A stretch of 64,000 nt of DNA from Gelidibacter gilvus. GTDB taxonomy: Bacteria > Bacteroidota > Bacteroidia > Flavobacteriales > Flavobacteriaceae. A program made the position numbers and the translations under genes. The stretch lies in contig NZ_SDDZ01000003.1 in assembly GCF_004115975.1 (NCBI RefSeq), positions 124,001-188,000 of the forward strand, written 5' to 3'. Of the stretch, positions 37,304 through 47,500 are shown in pieces (positions within the stretch are counted from its first letter, which is position 1; every line of letters starts with the position of its first letter). Below the pieces are notes generated by a model. It made no database searches. It saw nothing but the letters and a program-made list of their open reading frames with translations, and was not told the DNA's origin.

Positions 37304-37498
37304 ATGTTAATAATACCAATTAAAGAAGGAGAAAATATAGATAGAGCGTTAAAGCGTTACAAACGTAAGTTTGATAAAACTGGCACGAAACGTCAATTAC
37401 AGTTGCGCAAGCAGTTTGACAAGCCTTCTGTTCTAAATAGAGCTTCGTTTCAAAAAGCACAATACATTCAAGGTTTAAGAGATCGAGAAAACGTATAA
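37304..37498 (+). CDS. rpsU: 30S ribosomal protein S21
   Basis: A 64-residue protein with the S21 start IPIKEGENIDRALKRYKRKFDKTG and a basic helical tail (KRQLQLRKQFDKPSVLNRASFQKAQY). It binds the small subunit near the anti-Shine-Dalgarno end of 16S RNA. Unusually for this clade the upstream leader has a purine-rich GAGAGGAGG about 10-20 bases before the ATG. A REP-like palindrome serves as its terminator. Confidence 0.97.
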   Translation: MLIIPIKEGENIDRALKRYKRKFDKTGTKRQLQLRKQFDKPSVLNRASFQKAQYIQGLRDRENV

Positions 37499-37526
37499 TT
37501 GTAATTTTGAAATCAAATAAAAAGAG

Positions 37527-37553
37527 ATTCCTGCAACCGCAGGAATTTTTTTT
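37527..37553 (+). terminator. REP-like palindrome serving as the rpsU terminator
   Basis: ATTCCTGCAACCGCAGGAAT (37527-37546) has a perfect 8-base stem and is followed by TTTTTTT. It belongs to the dispersed palindrome family but here has a T tail, giving a standard terminator 28 bases after rpsU. Confidence 0.88.
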
Positions 37554-37580
37554 GTCCTATATTTAATGAACCAAATCTAA

Positions 37581-38504
37581 ATGTGCTCATTAATGTCAGA
37601 AGTGAAATCACAATTCTTGTTTTTTACGGAATACCTCCTTCACGAAAAAAAATATTCAAAATTGACCGTGAAGGCTTATCTCACGGATCTTGAGAGTTTT
37701 TCAGTATTCGTCAATGATGACTATGACTCTAAAACCATTCAAAACGTCAATTACTCGCAAATAAGAAGTTGGATTGTTTCTCTTGTAGAACAAGAAATCT
37801 CCAATAGAAGTATAAATCGAAAGGTGTCATCCCTCAATTCTTATTTTAAATTTCTGATGAAAACAGAAACAATTAAAGCGAACCCTTTATCCAAACACAA
37901 AGCTTTAAAAACCACTAAGAAGGTACAGATACCATTTTCACAAAAGGAAATGGAGGAGGTTATCCAAATTCTAGAATTGGAAACTGACTTTGAGGGATTG
38001 AGAAATCGGCTTATCGTAGAGCTTTTTTATGCTACAGGGATTAGGCGCATAGAACTCATTCAAATCAAACTAAAAGACTTGGATTTATCCAATAGAACGT
38101 TAAAGGTTCTGGGCAAGAGAAATAAAGAGCGTTTTGTTCCGCTAATTGATAGTGTAGTGACCACTGCAAATAATTATTTGCAGCTAAGAAATGAATTAGA
38201 AATAATTGAAGACAGTGAATATTTGTTTTTAACTAAAAAAGGGTTAAAAATATATGAAACACTTGTTTACAGAGTTATTAATGAGTATTTTAGTATGGCT
38301 TCTAGCAAAGTGAAAAAGAGTCCGCATATATTGAGGCACTCATTTGCAACTCACTTACTTAACCAAGGAGCTGATTTAAATGCCGTTAAAGAATTGTTAG
38401 GGCATTCCAGCCTAGCGGCGACCCAAGTTTATACACATAATAGTATAGCTGAATTAAAAAAAGTGTATGCCAATGCGCATCCGAGAAGTAAAAATAATAA
38501 CTAG
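37581..38504 (+). CDS. xerC: Tyrosine recombinase, XerC type
   Basis: A 307-residue recombinase (303 if it starts at the ATG at 37593, which removes MCSL and seems more likely). The N-terminal SAM-like DNA-binding domain (about 10-100) precedes the catalytic domain with Arg155 (ATGIRRIEL), Lys179, His249 and Arg252 (HILRHSFATHLL), His275 (LGHSS) and nucleophile Tyr284. It should act on dif sites to resolve chromosome dimers. The neighbours rpsU and raiA are stable in flavobacteria, so this is the housekeeping enzyme and not a phage integrase. Confidence 0.93.
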   Translation: MCSLMSEVKSQFLFFTEYLLHEKKYSKLTVKAYLTDLESFSVFVNDDYDSKTIQNVNYSQIRSWIVSLVEQEISNRSINRKVSSLNSYFKFLMKTETIKANPLSKHKALKTTKKVQIPFSQKEMEEVIQILELETDFEGLRNRLIVELFYATGIRRIELIQIKLKDLDLSNRTLKVLGKRNKERFVPLIDSVVTTANNYLQLRNELEIIEDSEYLFLTKKGLKIYETLVYRVINEYFSMASSKVKKSPHILRHSFATHLLNQGADLNAVKELLGHSSLAATQVYTHNSIAELKKVYANAHPRSKNNN

Positions 38505-38572
38505 TGTCTAACCAAATGAAAGCATAGAACTTTAATGGTTTTATGCTCTTAATTTATTAAAAAATCGAACAG

Positions 38573-38875
38573 ATGAAAGTAAACACGCAATCAGTTAACT
38601 TTACAGCAGACAAGAAGTTGATCGACTTCATTCAAAAAAGAATGGATAAGTTAGATTTGTTTTATGATAAAGTCATCCAATCAGATGTCTATCTTAAAGT
38701 CGAAAACACAAGTGATAAGGAAAATAAAATATTTGAAGCCAGAGTGAGCGTTCCAGGAGATAGCTTTGTGGTGAAAAAACAATGTAAAACATTTGAAGAA
38801 GGGGTGGATATGGCAGTTTCTTCCCTTGAAAGACAGCTAAAAAGGCGAAAAGAGAAATTAAGATCACATATTTGA
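38573..38875 (+). CDS. raiA: Ribosome hibernation/translation inhibitor (HPF/RaiA short form)
   Basis: A 100-residue protein matching short HPF/YfiA: KVNTQSVNFTADKKLIDFIQKRMDKLD at the start, the DVYLKVEN strand and the basic C-terminal helix SSLERQLKRRKEKLRSH. It binds the decoding region of idle 30S subunits in stationary phase. It lies 68 bases after xerC and directly upstream of a tRNA gene group. The long-form dimerisation domain is absent. Confidence 0.93.
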   Translation: MKVNTQSVNFTADKKLIDFIQKRMDKLDLFYDKVIQSDVYLKVENTSDKENKIFEARVSVPGDSFVVKKQCKTFEEGVDMAVSSLERQLKRRKEKLRSHI

Positions 38876-38895
38876 TAAAAATTTCTCTTAAAATG

Positions 38896-38926
38896 TTTTG
38901 AATAAAAAAATAAATCTCTACATTTG
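38896..38926 (+). promoter_or_regulatory. Bacteroidota-type promoter of the tRNA-tuf cluster
   Basis: TTTTG at 38896-38900 and a perfect -7 box TACATTTG at 38919-38926 are 18 bases apart. The predicted start is near 38930-38933, ahead of the first tRNA. Confidence 0.75.
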
Positions 38927-38930
38927 CAGT

Positions 38931-38957
38931 CCGTTAGAAATAGCGGGCTTTTTTAAT
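38931..38957 (+). terminator. Hairpin with T run ahead of the tRNA group
   Basis: CCGTTA and TAGCGGG pair (with one G-T) around a GAAA loop and are followed by CTTTTTT. It may end the raiA transcript, or, because it lies just after a predicted start site, act as an attenuator for the tRNA transcript. Confidence 0.55.
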
Positions 38958-38977
38958 GAAGCAAAAGTTCATAAAAA

Positions 38978-39051
38978 GCCGATGTAGCTCAGCTGGCTAG
39001 AGCAGCTGATTTGTAATCAGCAGGTCGTGGGTTCGAGTCCCTCTATCGGCT
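38978..39051 (+). tRNA. tRNA-Thr (anticodon TGT)
   Basis: A 74-base cloverleaf: acceptor GCCGATG with TATCGGC, D-arm GCTC/GAGC, anticodon loop TTTGTAA with anticodon TGT, and a TTCGAGT T-loop. The discriminator is T and CCA follows directly in the DNA (39052-39054), possibly encoded. It is the first tRNA of the group. Confidence 0.96.
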
Positions 39052-39055
39052 CCAA

Positions 39056-39075
39056 ATTCCTGCGAAGGCAGGAAT
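39056..39075. repeat. REP-like 20-bp palindrome after tRNA-Thr
   Basis: ATTCCTGCGAAGGCAGGAAT, the consensus form of the dispersed family, starts one base after the tRNA CCA. It would form a hairpin in the tRNA precursor spacer. Confidence 0.85.
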
Positions 39076-39168
39076 CTCAAAGTAATTGGATTTTGAGAAA
39101 TTGTTCTTTAAAAGATTGAAAGTAAGATTTAAGATTGGGATTTTAAAAATTCGAGTTTTAAATTGTTT

Positions 39169-39250
<82 letters not shown>

Positions 39251-39366
39251 CAAAACTTTTAAATAAGCTACCGTCAAAAGCTTGCTTTTGTAAAGTAGTG
39301 TTTTGAAAGTTTTAGTAAAGGATCACCTTTACGGATCACCGACCGAAGGGAGGTAATCCACAAAAC

Positions 39367-39386
39367 ATTCCTGCGAAGGCAGGGAT
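39367..39386. repeat. REP-like 20-bp palindrome between tRNA-Tyr and tRNA-Gly
   Basis: ATTCCTGCGAAGGCAGGGAT is one base from the family consensus and keeps pairing through a G-T pair. It lies in a 225-base spacer with no other clear gene. Confidence 0.82.
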
Positions 39387-39475
39387 CTCAAACTGAAGTT
39401 TAAATAGCTAAAGTTTGAAAACGTTCATTGAATATTGGAATTTGGAAATTCTCGTTTAGGGTTTCCATAAAAATT

Positions 39476-39548
39476 GCGGGAGTAGCTCAGTTGGTAGAGC
39501 GTCAGCCTTCCAAGCTGAATGTCGCCGGTTCGAACCCGGTCTCCCGCT
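39476..39548 (+). tRNA. tRNA-Gly (anticodon TCC)
   Basis: A 73-base cloverleaf: acceptor GCGGGAG with CTCCCGC, D-arm GCTC/GAGC, anticodon loop CTTCCAA with anticodon TCC, and the T-loop TTCGAAC. The discriminator is T. Confidence 0.97.
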
Positions 39549-39690
39549 CAAAGAGTGAGTGTCGTCACGCCGAAAAGCGTGATCACCCACTTAAAGAGTG
39601 AGTGTCGTCACATCTAAAAATGTGATGTCTCGCTCAAAAGAGTGAAATGTTGTCACGTCGCAATGCGTGACCGGCCCTCTCAAAGAGTGA
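39548..39690 (+). repeat. 44-bp imperfect tandem repeats between tRNA-Gly and tRNA-Thr
   Basis: AAAGAGTG recurs at 39550, 39593, 39637 and 39682 (periods 43, 44 and 45), preceded in most units by CGCTC or CTCTC like the end of tRNA-Gly. Each of the three full units contains a different short hairpin: CACGCC/AGCGTG, CACATC/ATGTG and CACGTCG/GCGTG. The stems change while pairing is kept. Confidence 0.8.
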
Positions 39691-39796
39691 ATCTGATGTT
39701 TTAGGATATAGGATTTACAATTCTGGATAAGTTTCAAGTTTCTTGTTACAACTTTTTGAACTTGAAATCAGGAACCTGAAACCACCAAACTCAAAC

Positions 39797-39868
39797 GCCG
39801 GTGTAGCTCAGGGGTAGAGCGCTTCCTTGGTAAGGAAGAGGTCACGAGTTCAATTCTCGTCATTGGCT
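39797..39868 (+). tRNA. tRNA-Thr (anticodon GGT)
   Basis: A 72-base cloverleaf: acceptor GCCGGTG with CATTGGC (two G-T pairs), D-arm GCTC/GAGC, anticodon loop TTGGTAA with anticodon GGT, and the T-loop TTCAATT. The discriminator is T. It directly precedes tuf, the classic arrangement. Confidence 0.95.
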
Positions 39869-39933
39869 CTTTTTAAATAAGCAAAATTAAATTTTTGAAC
39901 ACTAATATAAATTAAGATTAAAATAAATTAAAC

Positions 39934-41121
39934 ATGGCAAAGGCAACTTTCGATCGTTCAAAACCACACCTTAATATAGGTACTATTGGACACGTGGATC
40001 ACGGTAAAACAACTACGACTGCAGCTATTACTAAAGTATTAGCTGATGCAGGTTTTTCAGAAGCAAGATCATTTGATCAAATTGATAACGCTCCAGAAGA
40101 AAAAGAAAGAGGTATTACAATTAATACATCACACGTAGAATATGCAACAGCAAATCGTCATTACGCTCACGTTGACTGTCCAGGTCACGCGGATTACGTA
40201 AAGAACATGGTTACTGGTGCTGCTCAAATGGACGGCGCTATCCTTGTGGTTGCTGCAACAGATGGTCCAATGCCACAAACACGTGAACATATCCTTTTAG
40301 GTCGCCAGGTTGGTATTCCTAGAATGGTTGTATTTATGAATAAAGTAGATTTAGTAGACGATCCAGAATTATTGGAATTAGTTGAAATGGAAATCCGTGA
40401 GTTGTTATCATTCTATCAGTATGATGGTGATAATGGTCCGGTTATTCAAGGTTCAGCTTTAGGCGCACTTAACGGTGAGCAAGAATGGGTTGATAAATTA
40501 TTGGAATTGATGGCAGCTGTTGACGAATGGATCGAAGAGCCATTGAGAGAAGTTGATAAACCTTTCTTAATGCCTATTGAAGATGTATTCTCTATTACTG
40601 GTCGTGGAACTGTTGCTACAGGTCGTATCGAAACTGGTATTGCTAAAACTGGAGATCCAGTTGAAATCATCGGTATGGGTGCAGAGAAATTAACTTCTAC
40701 TGTAACTGGTATTGAAATGTTCCGTCAAATCCTTGATAGAGGTGAAGCTGGAGATAACGCAGGTATCTTATTGAGAGGTATTGAGAAATCTCAAATCTCA
40801 AGAGGTATGGTTATTGTTAAGCCAGGTTCTGTTAAGCCACACGCTAAGTTTAAAGCTGAGGTTTATATCTTGAAAAAAGAAGAAGGTGGTCGTCATACGC
40901 CATTCCATAATAACTACCGTCCTCAGTTCTACGTACGTACAACTGACGTAACTGGAACGATCACGTTGCCAGAAGGTGTTGAGATGGTAATGCCTGGAGA
41001 TAACCTTACCATTCATGTGGAATTGATCCAATCAATTGCAATGACTGTAGGTTTACGTTTCGCGATTCGTGAAGGTGGACGTACTGTAGGTGCAGGTCAG
41101 GTAACTGAAATTTTAGACTAA
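39934..41121 (+). CDS. tuf: Translation elongation factor Tu
   Basis: A 395-residue GTPase of full length. G1 GHVDHGKTT (about 18-26), G2 with [13 protein letters not shown]3 DCPGHADY, G4 NKVD and G5 SALGAL are intact. Domains 2 and 3 follow ([29 protein letters not shown]). It delivers aminoacyl-tRNA to the ribosome. It lies between tRNA-Thr and tRNA-Trp in the tRNA-tuf-secE cluster. Confidence 0.99.
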   Translation: MAKATFDRSKPHLNIGTIGHVDHGKTTTTAAITKVLADAGFSEARSFDQIDNAPEEKERGITINTSHVEYATANRHYAHVDCPGHADYVKNMVTGAAQMDGAILVVAATDGPMPQTREHILLGRQVGIPRMVVFMNKVDLVDDPELLELVEMEIRELLSFYQYDGDNGPVIQGSALGALNGEQEWVDKLLELMAAVDEWIEEPLREVDKPFLMPIEDVFSITGRGTVATGRIETGIAKTGDPVEIIGMGAEKLTSTVTGIEMFRQILDRGEAGDNAGILLRGIEKSQISRGMVIVKPGSVKPHAKFKAEVYILKKEEGGRHTPFHNNYRPQFYVRTTDVTGTITLPEGVEMVMPGDNLTIHVELIQSIAMTVGLRFAIREGGRTVGAGQVTEILD

Positions 41122-41141
41122 TTATAATTTAAATATTCATT

Positions 41142-41169
41142 AAGGCGTCTTGATTTTTCAGGATGCCTT
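41142..41169 (+). terminator. Hairpin after tuf
   Basis: AAGGCGTCTTGA and TCAGGATGCCTT pair with two G-T pairs around a TTTT loop, 20 bases after the tuf stop. The T tail is weak, so it may be a processing hairpin or partial terminator. Confidence 0.55.
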
Positions 41170-41275
41170 GATTTATATTTATCTGTCACGCTTAAAACGT
41201 GAGCTCAATATTTGAGCTGATTAGTGGAAATTATAAAAGAGAAAACGATGTTCATCATAATTTTCTTTTTATAAT

Positions 41276-41348
41276 ACGGGTTTAGCTCAGTTGGTAGAGC
41301 ACTGGTCTCCAAAACCAGGTGTCGTGAGTTCGAGTCTCCCAACCCGTG
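41276..41348 (+). tRNA. tRNA-Trp (anticodon CCA)
   Basis: A 73-base cloverleaf: acceptor ACGGGTT with AACCCGT, D-arm GCTC/GAGC, anticodon loop CTCCAAA with anticodon CCA, and the T-loop TTCGAGT. The discriminator is G. It lies between tuf and secE, as usual. Confidence 0.97.
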
Positions 41349-41436
41349 CAGAGCAATTTAAAGCATTTAATTTGAAATGGTTTAGATGAAGTTAATAGAG
41401 AATTGAAGCTCTCATTTTAAATTAAACACAACTGTA

Positions 41437-41631
41437 ATGGCAGGATTTGTAAATTATATTTCAGAATCATTTGGTGAATTAAAGAACAATGTAACTTGGC
41501 CAACAATGGCTGAAGCGCAGCGCTTAACCATAGTAGTAGCTGTTTTCTCTATCATATTTGCTTTGGCAATTTGGGGGGTTGATACAGTTTTTAGTGGAGT
41601 TATCGAAGCTTATTTCGACTGGATCAAGTAA
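41437..41631 (+). CDS. secE: Preprotein translocase subunit SecE
   Basis: A 64-residue protein of the short one-helix type: an amphipathic stretch with the conserved ELKNNVTWPT (about 13-22) and one transmembrane helix (about 32-52). It clamps SecY in the inner-membrane channel. It starts the secE-nusG-rplKAJL run, 14 bases before nusG. Confidence 0.97.
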   Translation: MAGFVNYISESFGELKNNVTWPTMAEAQRLTIVVAVFSIIFALAIWGVDTVFSGVIEAYFDWIK

Positions 41632-41645
41632 AATACAAATAAAGA

Positions 41646-42203
41646 ATGTCTGAAACTAGTGGAAATAAAAAGTGGTATGTTGTAAGGGCTGTAAGTGGTC
41701 AAGAAAACAAAATCAAAACCTATATAGATAACGAAATCGCCCGTTTGGGTCTTGGAGATTATGTAGATCAAGTTTTGGTGCCTACTGAAAAAGTAATACA
41801 AATACGTAACGGGAAAAAAATTAGCAAAGAGAAAGTTTATTTTCCTGGTTATATCATGATTCAAGCCAATCTAACTGGTGAGATTCCTCACATTATTAAA
41901 TCGATTACTAACGTAATTGGATTTTTAGGGGAGACAAAAGGAGGTGATCCTGTGCCGTTAAGACAATCTGAAGTAAACAGAATGTTAGGTAAAGTGGATG
42001 AGCTTACCGTTGATGCAGATGCTAACGCAGCTATTCCTTTCACCATTGGAGAAACCGTCAAAGTAATTGATGGTCCTTTTAATGGATTTGATGGAACTAT
42101 CGAAAAAATAAATGAAGAAAAGCGCAAACTTGAAGTGATGGTGAAAATTTTCGGAAGAAAAACACCATTGGAATTAAGTTATATGCAAGTTGAAAAAGTT
42201 TAA
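41646..42203 (+). CDS. nusG: Transcription termination/antitermination factor NusG
   Basis: A 185-residue protein. The NGN domain starts KKWYVVRAVSGQENKIKTYI (about 7-26) and contains FPGYIMIQANLTGE; the KOW domain (about 130-180) has GETVKVIDGPFNGFDGTI. It binds RNA polymerase and couples transcription to translation or Rho. Neighbours secE and rplK support the call. Confidence 0.98.
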   Translation: MSETSGNKKWYVVRAVSGQENKIKTYIDNEIARLGLGDYVDQVLVPTEKVIQIRNGKKISKEKVYFPGYIMIQANLTGEIPHIIKSITNVIGFLGETKGGDPVPLRQSEVNRMLGKVDELTVDADANAAIPFTIGETVKVIDGPFNGFDGTIEKINEEKRKLEVMVKIFGRKTPLELSYMQVEKV

Positions 42204-42270
42204 TAATTGTTACAAATAGATCGTATGTCTTTTGGCTTCCAATGAAAAGATGTGCACTAAAAATTAAAAA

Positions 42271-42708
42271 ATGGCAAAAGAATTAAGTAAAGTAGTTAAG
42301 CTACAAGTTCGGGGAGGTGCAGCGAATCCATCGCCACCGGTAGGACCCGCTTTAGGAGCTGCTGGAGTTAATATCATGGAATTCTGTAAGCAATTTAATG
42401 CTAGAACTCAAGATAAGGCTGGCAAAGTATTGCCGGTTGTTATTTCTGTGTTCAAGGATAAATCGTTTGATTTCGTTATTAAGACCCCACCAGCTGCAGT
42501 ACAGTTAATGGAAGCGGCCAAAGTAAAAAAAGGATCTGGAGAACCGAACAGAAAGAAGGTAGCAAAAGTAACCTGGGATCAAGTTAAAGCAATCGCAGAA
42601 GATAAAATGCAAGATTTAAATGCATTTACTGAAGCAAAAGCTATAGATATGGTTGCCGGGACAGCAAGATCAATGGGTATTACTGTAACTGGTAAAAAAC
42701 CTAATTAA
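42271..42708 (+). CDS. rplK: 50S ribosomal protein L11
   Basis: A 145-residue L11 with the N-terminal domain motif [20 protein letters not shown] and the C-terminal RNA-binding part ([33 protein letters not shown]). It forms the GTPase-associated centre of the 50S subunit. Eleven bases separate it from rplA. Confidence 0.99.
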   Translation: MAKELSKVVKLQVRGGAANPSPPVGPALGAAGVNIMEFCKQFNARTQDKAGKVLPVVISVFKDKSFDFVIKTPPAAVQLMEAAKVKKGSGEPNRKKVAKVTWDQVKAIAEDKMQDLNAFTEAKAIDMVAGTARSMGITVTGKKPN

Positions 42709-42719
42709 AAATTTTTGAA

Positions 42720-43409
42720 ATGGCAAGAATAACAAAAAAGCAAAAAGAGGCAAGAGCTAAAGTTGATAAAACTAAACTTTATACCCTTGAAGAGGCTACA
42801 ACTTTAATAAAAGAAATTTCCTATACTAAATTTGACGCTTCAGTGGATATCGCTGTAAGACTTGGAGTAGATCCTCGTAAAGCAAATCAAATGGTAAGAG
42901 GTGTGGTTTCTTTACCTCACGGAACAGGAAAGGACATGAAGGTTCTTGCATTGGTTACACCTGACAAAGAGCAGGAAGCTAAGGATGCAGGTGCTGATTA
43001 TGTAGGATTGGATGAATACCTTGAGAAAATCAAAGGTGGTTGGACAGATGTTGACGTTATCGTTACCATGCCTGCAATCATGGGTAAATTAGGTCCTCTA
43101 GGTAGAGTATTAGGCCCAAGAGGCTTAATGCCAAATCCTAAAACAGGTACAGTAACTATGGATGTGGCCAAAGCGGTTGCAGAAGTAAAGGCTGGTAAAA
43201 TTGACTTTAGAGTTGATAAAACAGGAATCGTTCACGCTCCAATTGGAAAAGCATCATTTACTGCTGATAAACTATTGGATAACGCCAACGAATTGTTGAC
43301 CACTCTAATCAAAATGAAACCTGTTGCAGCTAAGGGTGTGTATATGAAGAGTATTTATATGTCAAGCACCATGAGTCCAAGTATATCAATCGATACTAAA
43401 ATAGGTTAG
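42720..43409 (+). CDS. rplA: 50S ribosomal protein L1
   Basis: A 229-residue L1 of normal length, with [25 protein letters not shown] and the signature [21 protein letters not shown]. It forms the L1 stalk and in other bacteria represses its own operon by binding the leader RNA. A leader mimic was not identified here. Confidence 0.99.
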   Translation: MARITKKQKEARAKVDKTKLYTLEEATTLIKEISYTKFDASVDIAVRLGVDPRKANQMVRGVVSLPHGTGKDMKVLALVTPDKEQEAKDAGADYVGLDEYLEKIKGGWTDVDVIVTMPAIMGKLGPLGRVLGPRGLMPNPKTGTVTMDVAKAVAEVKAGKIDFRVDKTGIVHAPIGKASFTADKLLDNANELLTTLIKMKPVAAKGVYMKSIYMSSTMSPSISIDTKIG

Positions 43410-43427
43410 TAGTTAAACTTTAATATT

Positions 43428-43949
43428 ATGACAAGAGAAGAAAAATCACAAGTTATTGAAGAGTTGACTGCTCAATTAGCGGATAATACACATATCTATT
43501 TAACAGATATTTCTGGATTAAACGCAAAAAACACTTCAGAATTACGTCGCGCTTGCTTTAAAGCAGGTATTAAAATGGCGGTCGTAAAGAATACCTTGTT
43601 GGAGAAAGCTATGGCAGCTTCCGTAAAAGATTTTGGAGAACTTCCAAAAATCTTGAAAGGAAACACTTCAGTAATGTATTCAGAAACTGGAAACGCTCCA
43701 GCTAAAGTAATTAAAGCATTCCGTAAAAAATCTGATAAGCCTTTGCTTAAAGGAGCTTTTATTGAAGAAGCAATTTACATTGGTGATGAGCAATTAGATG
43801 TATTAGTCGACATCAAGTCAAGAGAAGAGTTAATTGGAGACATCGTAGGATTGCTTCAGTCTCCTGCTAAAAACGTTATTTCAGCGCTTAAATCAAGTGG
43901 TGGTAAATTAGCGGGCATTCTCAAAACATTATCCGAGAAAGAAGGATAA
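43428..43949 (+). CDS. rplJ: 50S ribosomal protein L10
   Basis: A 173-residue L10: the N-terminal RNA-binding domain (about 1-130: YLTDISGLNAKNTSELRRACFKAG, VVKNTLL) and the C-terminal helix that carries L7/L12 dimers (about 140-170, PAKNVISALKSSGGKLAGILKTL). It forms the stalk base. It is followed after 59 bases by rplL. Confidence 0.98.
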   Translation: MTREEKSQVIEELTAQLADNTHIYLTDISGLNAKNTSELRRACFKAGIKMAVVKNTLLEKAMAASVKDFGELPKILKGNTSVMYSETGNAPAKVIKAFRKKSDKPLLKGAFIEEAIYIGDEQLDVLVDIKSREELIGDIVGLLQSPAKNVISALKSSGGKLAGILKTLSEKEG

Positions 43950-44008
43950 TCAAATCAGTACGCACTTAAACAAATTATATTTTATTAAAATTATTAAAAC
44001 GATAGAAA

Positions 44009-44383
44009 ATGGCAGATTTAAAAGAATTCGCAGAAAAATTAGTTAATTTAACAGTAAAAGAAGTTAACGAATTAGCTACAATATTAAAAGATGAGTATGG
44101 TATCGAACCAGCTGCTGCTGCTGTTGCAGTTGCTGCAGGCGGTGGAGGTGCTGCTGAAGCGGCTGAAGAGCAGTCAGAATTTGACGTAGTTCTTAAAGCA
44201 GCAGGTGCTTCTAAATTGGCAGTTGTTAAATTGGTAAAAGAATTAACTGGTTTAGGTTTGAAAGAATCTAAAGAATTAGTTGATAATGCGCCAAGCAACA
44301 TTAAAGAAGGTGTTTCTAAAGATGAAGCAGAAGCTTTAAAAGGTCAATTGGAAGACGCTGGAGCAGAAGTTGAGCTTAAATAA
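44009..44383 (+). CDS. rplL: 50S ribosomal protein L7/L12
   Basis: A 124-residue stalk protein: N-terminal dimerisation helices (1-32), an Ala-rich hinge (about 35-50) and the C-terminal factor-binding domain (about 55-124: [32 protein letters not shown]). It recruits translation GTPases. A strong hairpin lies 23 bases after the stop, before rpoB. Confidence 0.99.
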   Translation: MADLKEFAEKLVNLTVKEVNELATILKDEYGIEPAAAAVAVAAGGGGAAEAAEEQSEFDVVLKAAGASKLAVVKLVKELTGLGLKESKELVDNAPSNIKEGVSKDEAEALKGQLEDAGAEVELK

Positions 44384-44406
44384 GCTTAACCCAAACTACA
44401 AATTTT

Positions 44407-44444
44407 GGTTTAGGTCTTCCGAATTGTTCGGAATGACCTAAACC
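44407..44444 (+). terminator. Hairpin in the rplL-rpoB gap (attenuator-like)
   Basis: GGTTTAGGTC pairs with GACCTAAACC and TTCCGAA with TTCGGAA around a TTG loop, with one bulged T. CTTTTG follows, a weak T tail. It resembles the partial terminator that lowers rpoBC relative to ribosomal proteins in other bacteria. Confidence 0.75.
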
Positions 44445-44508
44445 CTTTTGTGTATATTAAAGATACATAAAAAACACACAATTATTTTAATCAAAATCTC
44501 GTTCATCG

Positions 44509-47500
44509 ATGTTAGCACAAAAAGCTGAAAGATTAAATTTCTCGTCTATTGTAAATAGAACGGAGTATCCTGATTTTTTGGATATCCAAATAAAATCCTT
44601 CCAGGATTTTTTCCAATTAGAGACTAAATCTGAAGAAAGAGGGAATGAAGGTCTCTACAATACCTTCATGGAAAATTTCCCAATTACCGACACTCGCAAT
44701 CAATTTGTTTTGGAGTTTTTGGATTATTTCATTGACCCACCAAGATATTCTATTGAAGAATGTATTGAAAGAGGATTAACATACAGTGTGCCCTTAAAAG
44801 CGCGTTTGAAATTGTATTGTACAGACCCAGAACACGAAGACTTTGAAACCATTGTCCAGGATGTCTATTTAGGTACAATTCCTTACATGACCCCAAGTGG
44901 TACGTTTTGTATCAATGGTGCTGAGCGTGTTGTGGTTTCACAATTGCACAGATCTCCGGGCGTATTCTTCAGTCAATCCTTCCATGCGAATGGAACTAAG
45001 TTATATTCAGCAAGAGTAATTCCTTTTAAAGGTTCTTGGATTGAATTTGCTACTGATATCAATAGCGTTATGTACGCCTATATTGATAGAAAGAAAAAAT
45101 TACCTGTTACTACCTTGTTCAGAGCCATTGGTTTTGAGCGTGATAAGGACATTCTTGAGATATTTGACCTTGCAGAAGAGGTTAAAGTTTCTAAGTCTGG
45201 CCTTAAGAAAATCATTGGACGTAAATTGGCGGCACGTGTACTTAACACATGGCACGAAGATTTTGTTGATGAAGATACAGGTGAAGTAGTATCCATTGAG
45301 CGTAATGAAATTGTGCTTGACCGTGATACTGTTTTAGATAAAGATAATATTGAGGAAATCCTTGAAGCTGATGCGAAAACTGTTCTTTTACACAAAGAAA
45401 GTGCTCAGCAAGGAGATTACGCCATTATACATAACACACTTCAAAAGGATCCAACAAACTCCGAAAAAGAAGCTGTTGAACATATTTACCGTCAATTAAG
45501 AAACGCGGAGCCGCCAGATGAGGAAACTGCACGTGGTATTATTGACAAATTGTTTTTCTCAGACCAACGTTACTCTTTAGGTGAAGTAGGTCGTTATAGA
45601 ATGAACAAAAAATTGAATCTTGATATCGGTATGGATAAGCAAGTGCTTACCAAATTGGATATCATTACCATTATCAAATATCTAATTGAGTTGATCAACT
45701 CTAAAGCTGAGATTGATGATATTGACCACCTTTCTAACCGTCGTGTACGTACAGTAGGGGAGCAATTATCACAACAGTTTGGTGTTGGTTTAGCACGTAT
45801 GGCACGTACTATTCGTGAGCGTATGAACGTTCGTGACAATGAGGTGTTTACACCAATAGATTTGATTAACGCTAAGACTTTGTCTTCAGTAATCAACTCT
45901 TTCTTTGGAACGAATCAGTTATCTCAATTCATGGATCAAACCAATCCATTAGCTGAGATTACGCACAAACGTCGTTTATCAGCATTAGGACCTGGAGGTC
46001 TATCCAGAGAGCGTGCAGGTTTCGAGGTTCGTGACGTTCACTACACACATTACGGTCGTTTATGTCCAATTGAAACCCCTGAGGGACCAAATATTGGTCT
46101 GATTTCTTCACTTTCGGTTTATGCGAAAGTTAACGGAATGGGCTTCATTGAAACACCATATCGTAAAATTACAGATGGTGTTGTAGATATTAAGAATGAA
46201 CCAATCTATTTGAGCGCTGAAGAAGAGGAAGATATGTTGATAGCTCAGGCTAATATTCATGTTGATAGCGTTGGAAAAATTCTTGAAGACAAAATTATTG
46301 CCCGTCAAGAAGGTGATTTCCCGGTAATTGATGGCGTGACTGCTGATTATACCGACGTTGCTCCTAATCAAGTAGCATCTATTTCAGCATCATTGATTCC
46401 TTTCTTGGAGCATGATGATGCCAACAGAGCCTTGATGGGATCTAACATGATGCGTCAGGCAGTACCATTATTGCGTGTTGATGCACCAATTGTTGGAACT
46501 GGTTTAGAGCGTCAAGTAGCTTCAGATTCAAGAGTATTGATCAATGCAGAAGGCGCTGGTACTGTAGAGTATGTAGACGCTAATGAAATTGTGATCAAAT
46601 ACGAACGTACCGAAGAACAAGCCATGGTAAGTTTTGATAGTGATACCAAAACCTATCCGTTGGTGAAATTTAGAAAAACCAACCAAGGCACCTCAATTAA
46701 CTTAAAACCTATTGTAACTAAAGGAGATAAAGTTAAAAAAGGTCAAGTACTTTGTGAGGGTTATGCAACTCAAAATGGAGAGCTTGCTCTAGGTCGTAAC
46801 ATGAAAGTGGCGTTCATGCCATGGAAAGGTTACAACTTTGAGGATGCGATTGTGATTTCTGAAAAAGTTGTTCGTGATGATATTTTCACATCTATTCATA
46901 TTGATGAGTATTCATTGGAAGTTAGAGATACCAAATTAGGTAATGAAGAGTTGACCAATGATATTCCTAACGTTTCTGAAGAGGCTACAAAAGACTTGGA
47001 TGAAAACGGGATGATTAGAATTGGTGCTGAGATCAAACCTGGGGATATCTTAATTGGTAAGATTACTCCTAAAGGTGAATCTGATCCAACACCAGAAGAA
47101 AAATTGTTAAGAGCTATCTTTGGTGATAAGGCGGGTGATGTAAAAGATGCTTCGTTGAAAGCTTCTCCTTCATTGCACGGTGTTGTTATTGAGAAAAAAT
47201 TATTCTCAAGAGCGGTAAAAGATAAACGTAAGAGAGCTAAGGATAAAGAAGATATTGATGCATTAGAATCAGTTTACTACAGAAAGTTTGATGAGTTAAA
47301 AGCCGTATTGGTCGATAAGTTATTCACTATAGTAAACGGAAAAACTGCTCAAGGTATCTTTAATGATCTTGGAGAGGAAATCATTCCAAAAGGTAAAAAA
47401 TATACCTTAAAAATGTTGAACTCTGTTGATGATTATACGCATTTAACTTCAGGAGCTTGGACAATTGACGACCAAACAAATAGTTTAGTTTTGGATTTAA

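Noticed and set aside
37581-38504. Integrase of a mobile element next to tRNA genes
   Set aside because: The flanking genes rpsU and raiA are housekeeping genes, the tRNAs are intact, and no att-like duplication or phage gene is present.
39300-39360. Fragment of 16S rRNA
   Set aside because: GGATCACC and GGAGGTAATCC recall the 16S 3' end, but the match is short and discontinuous.
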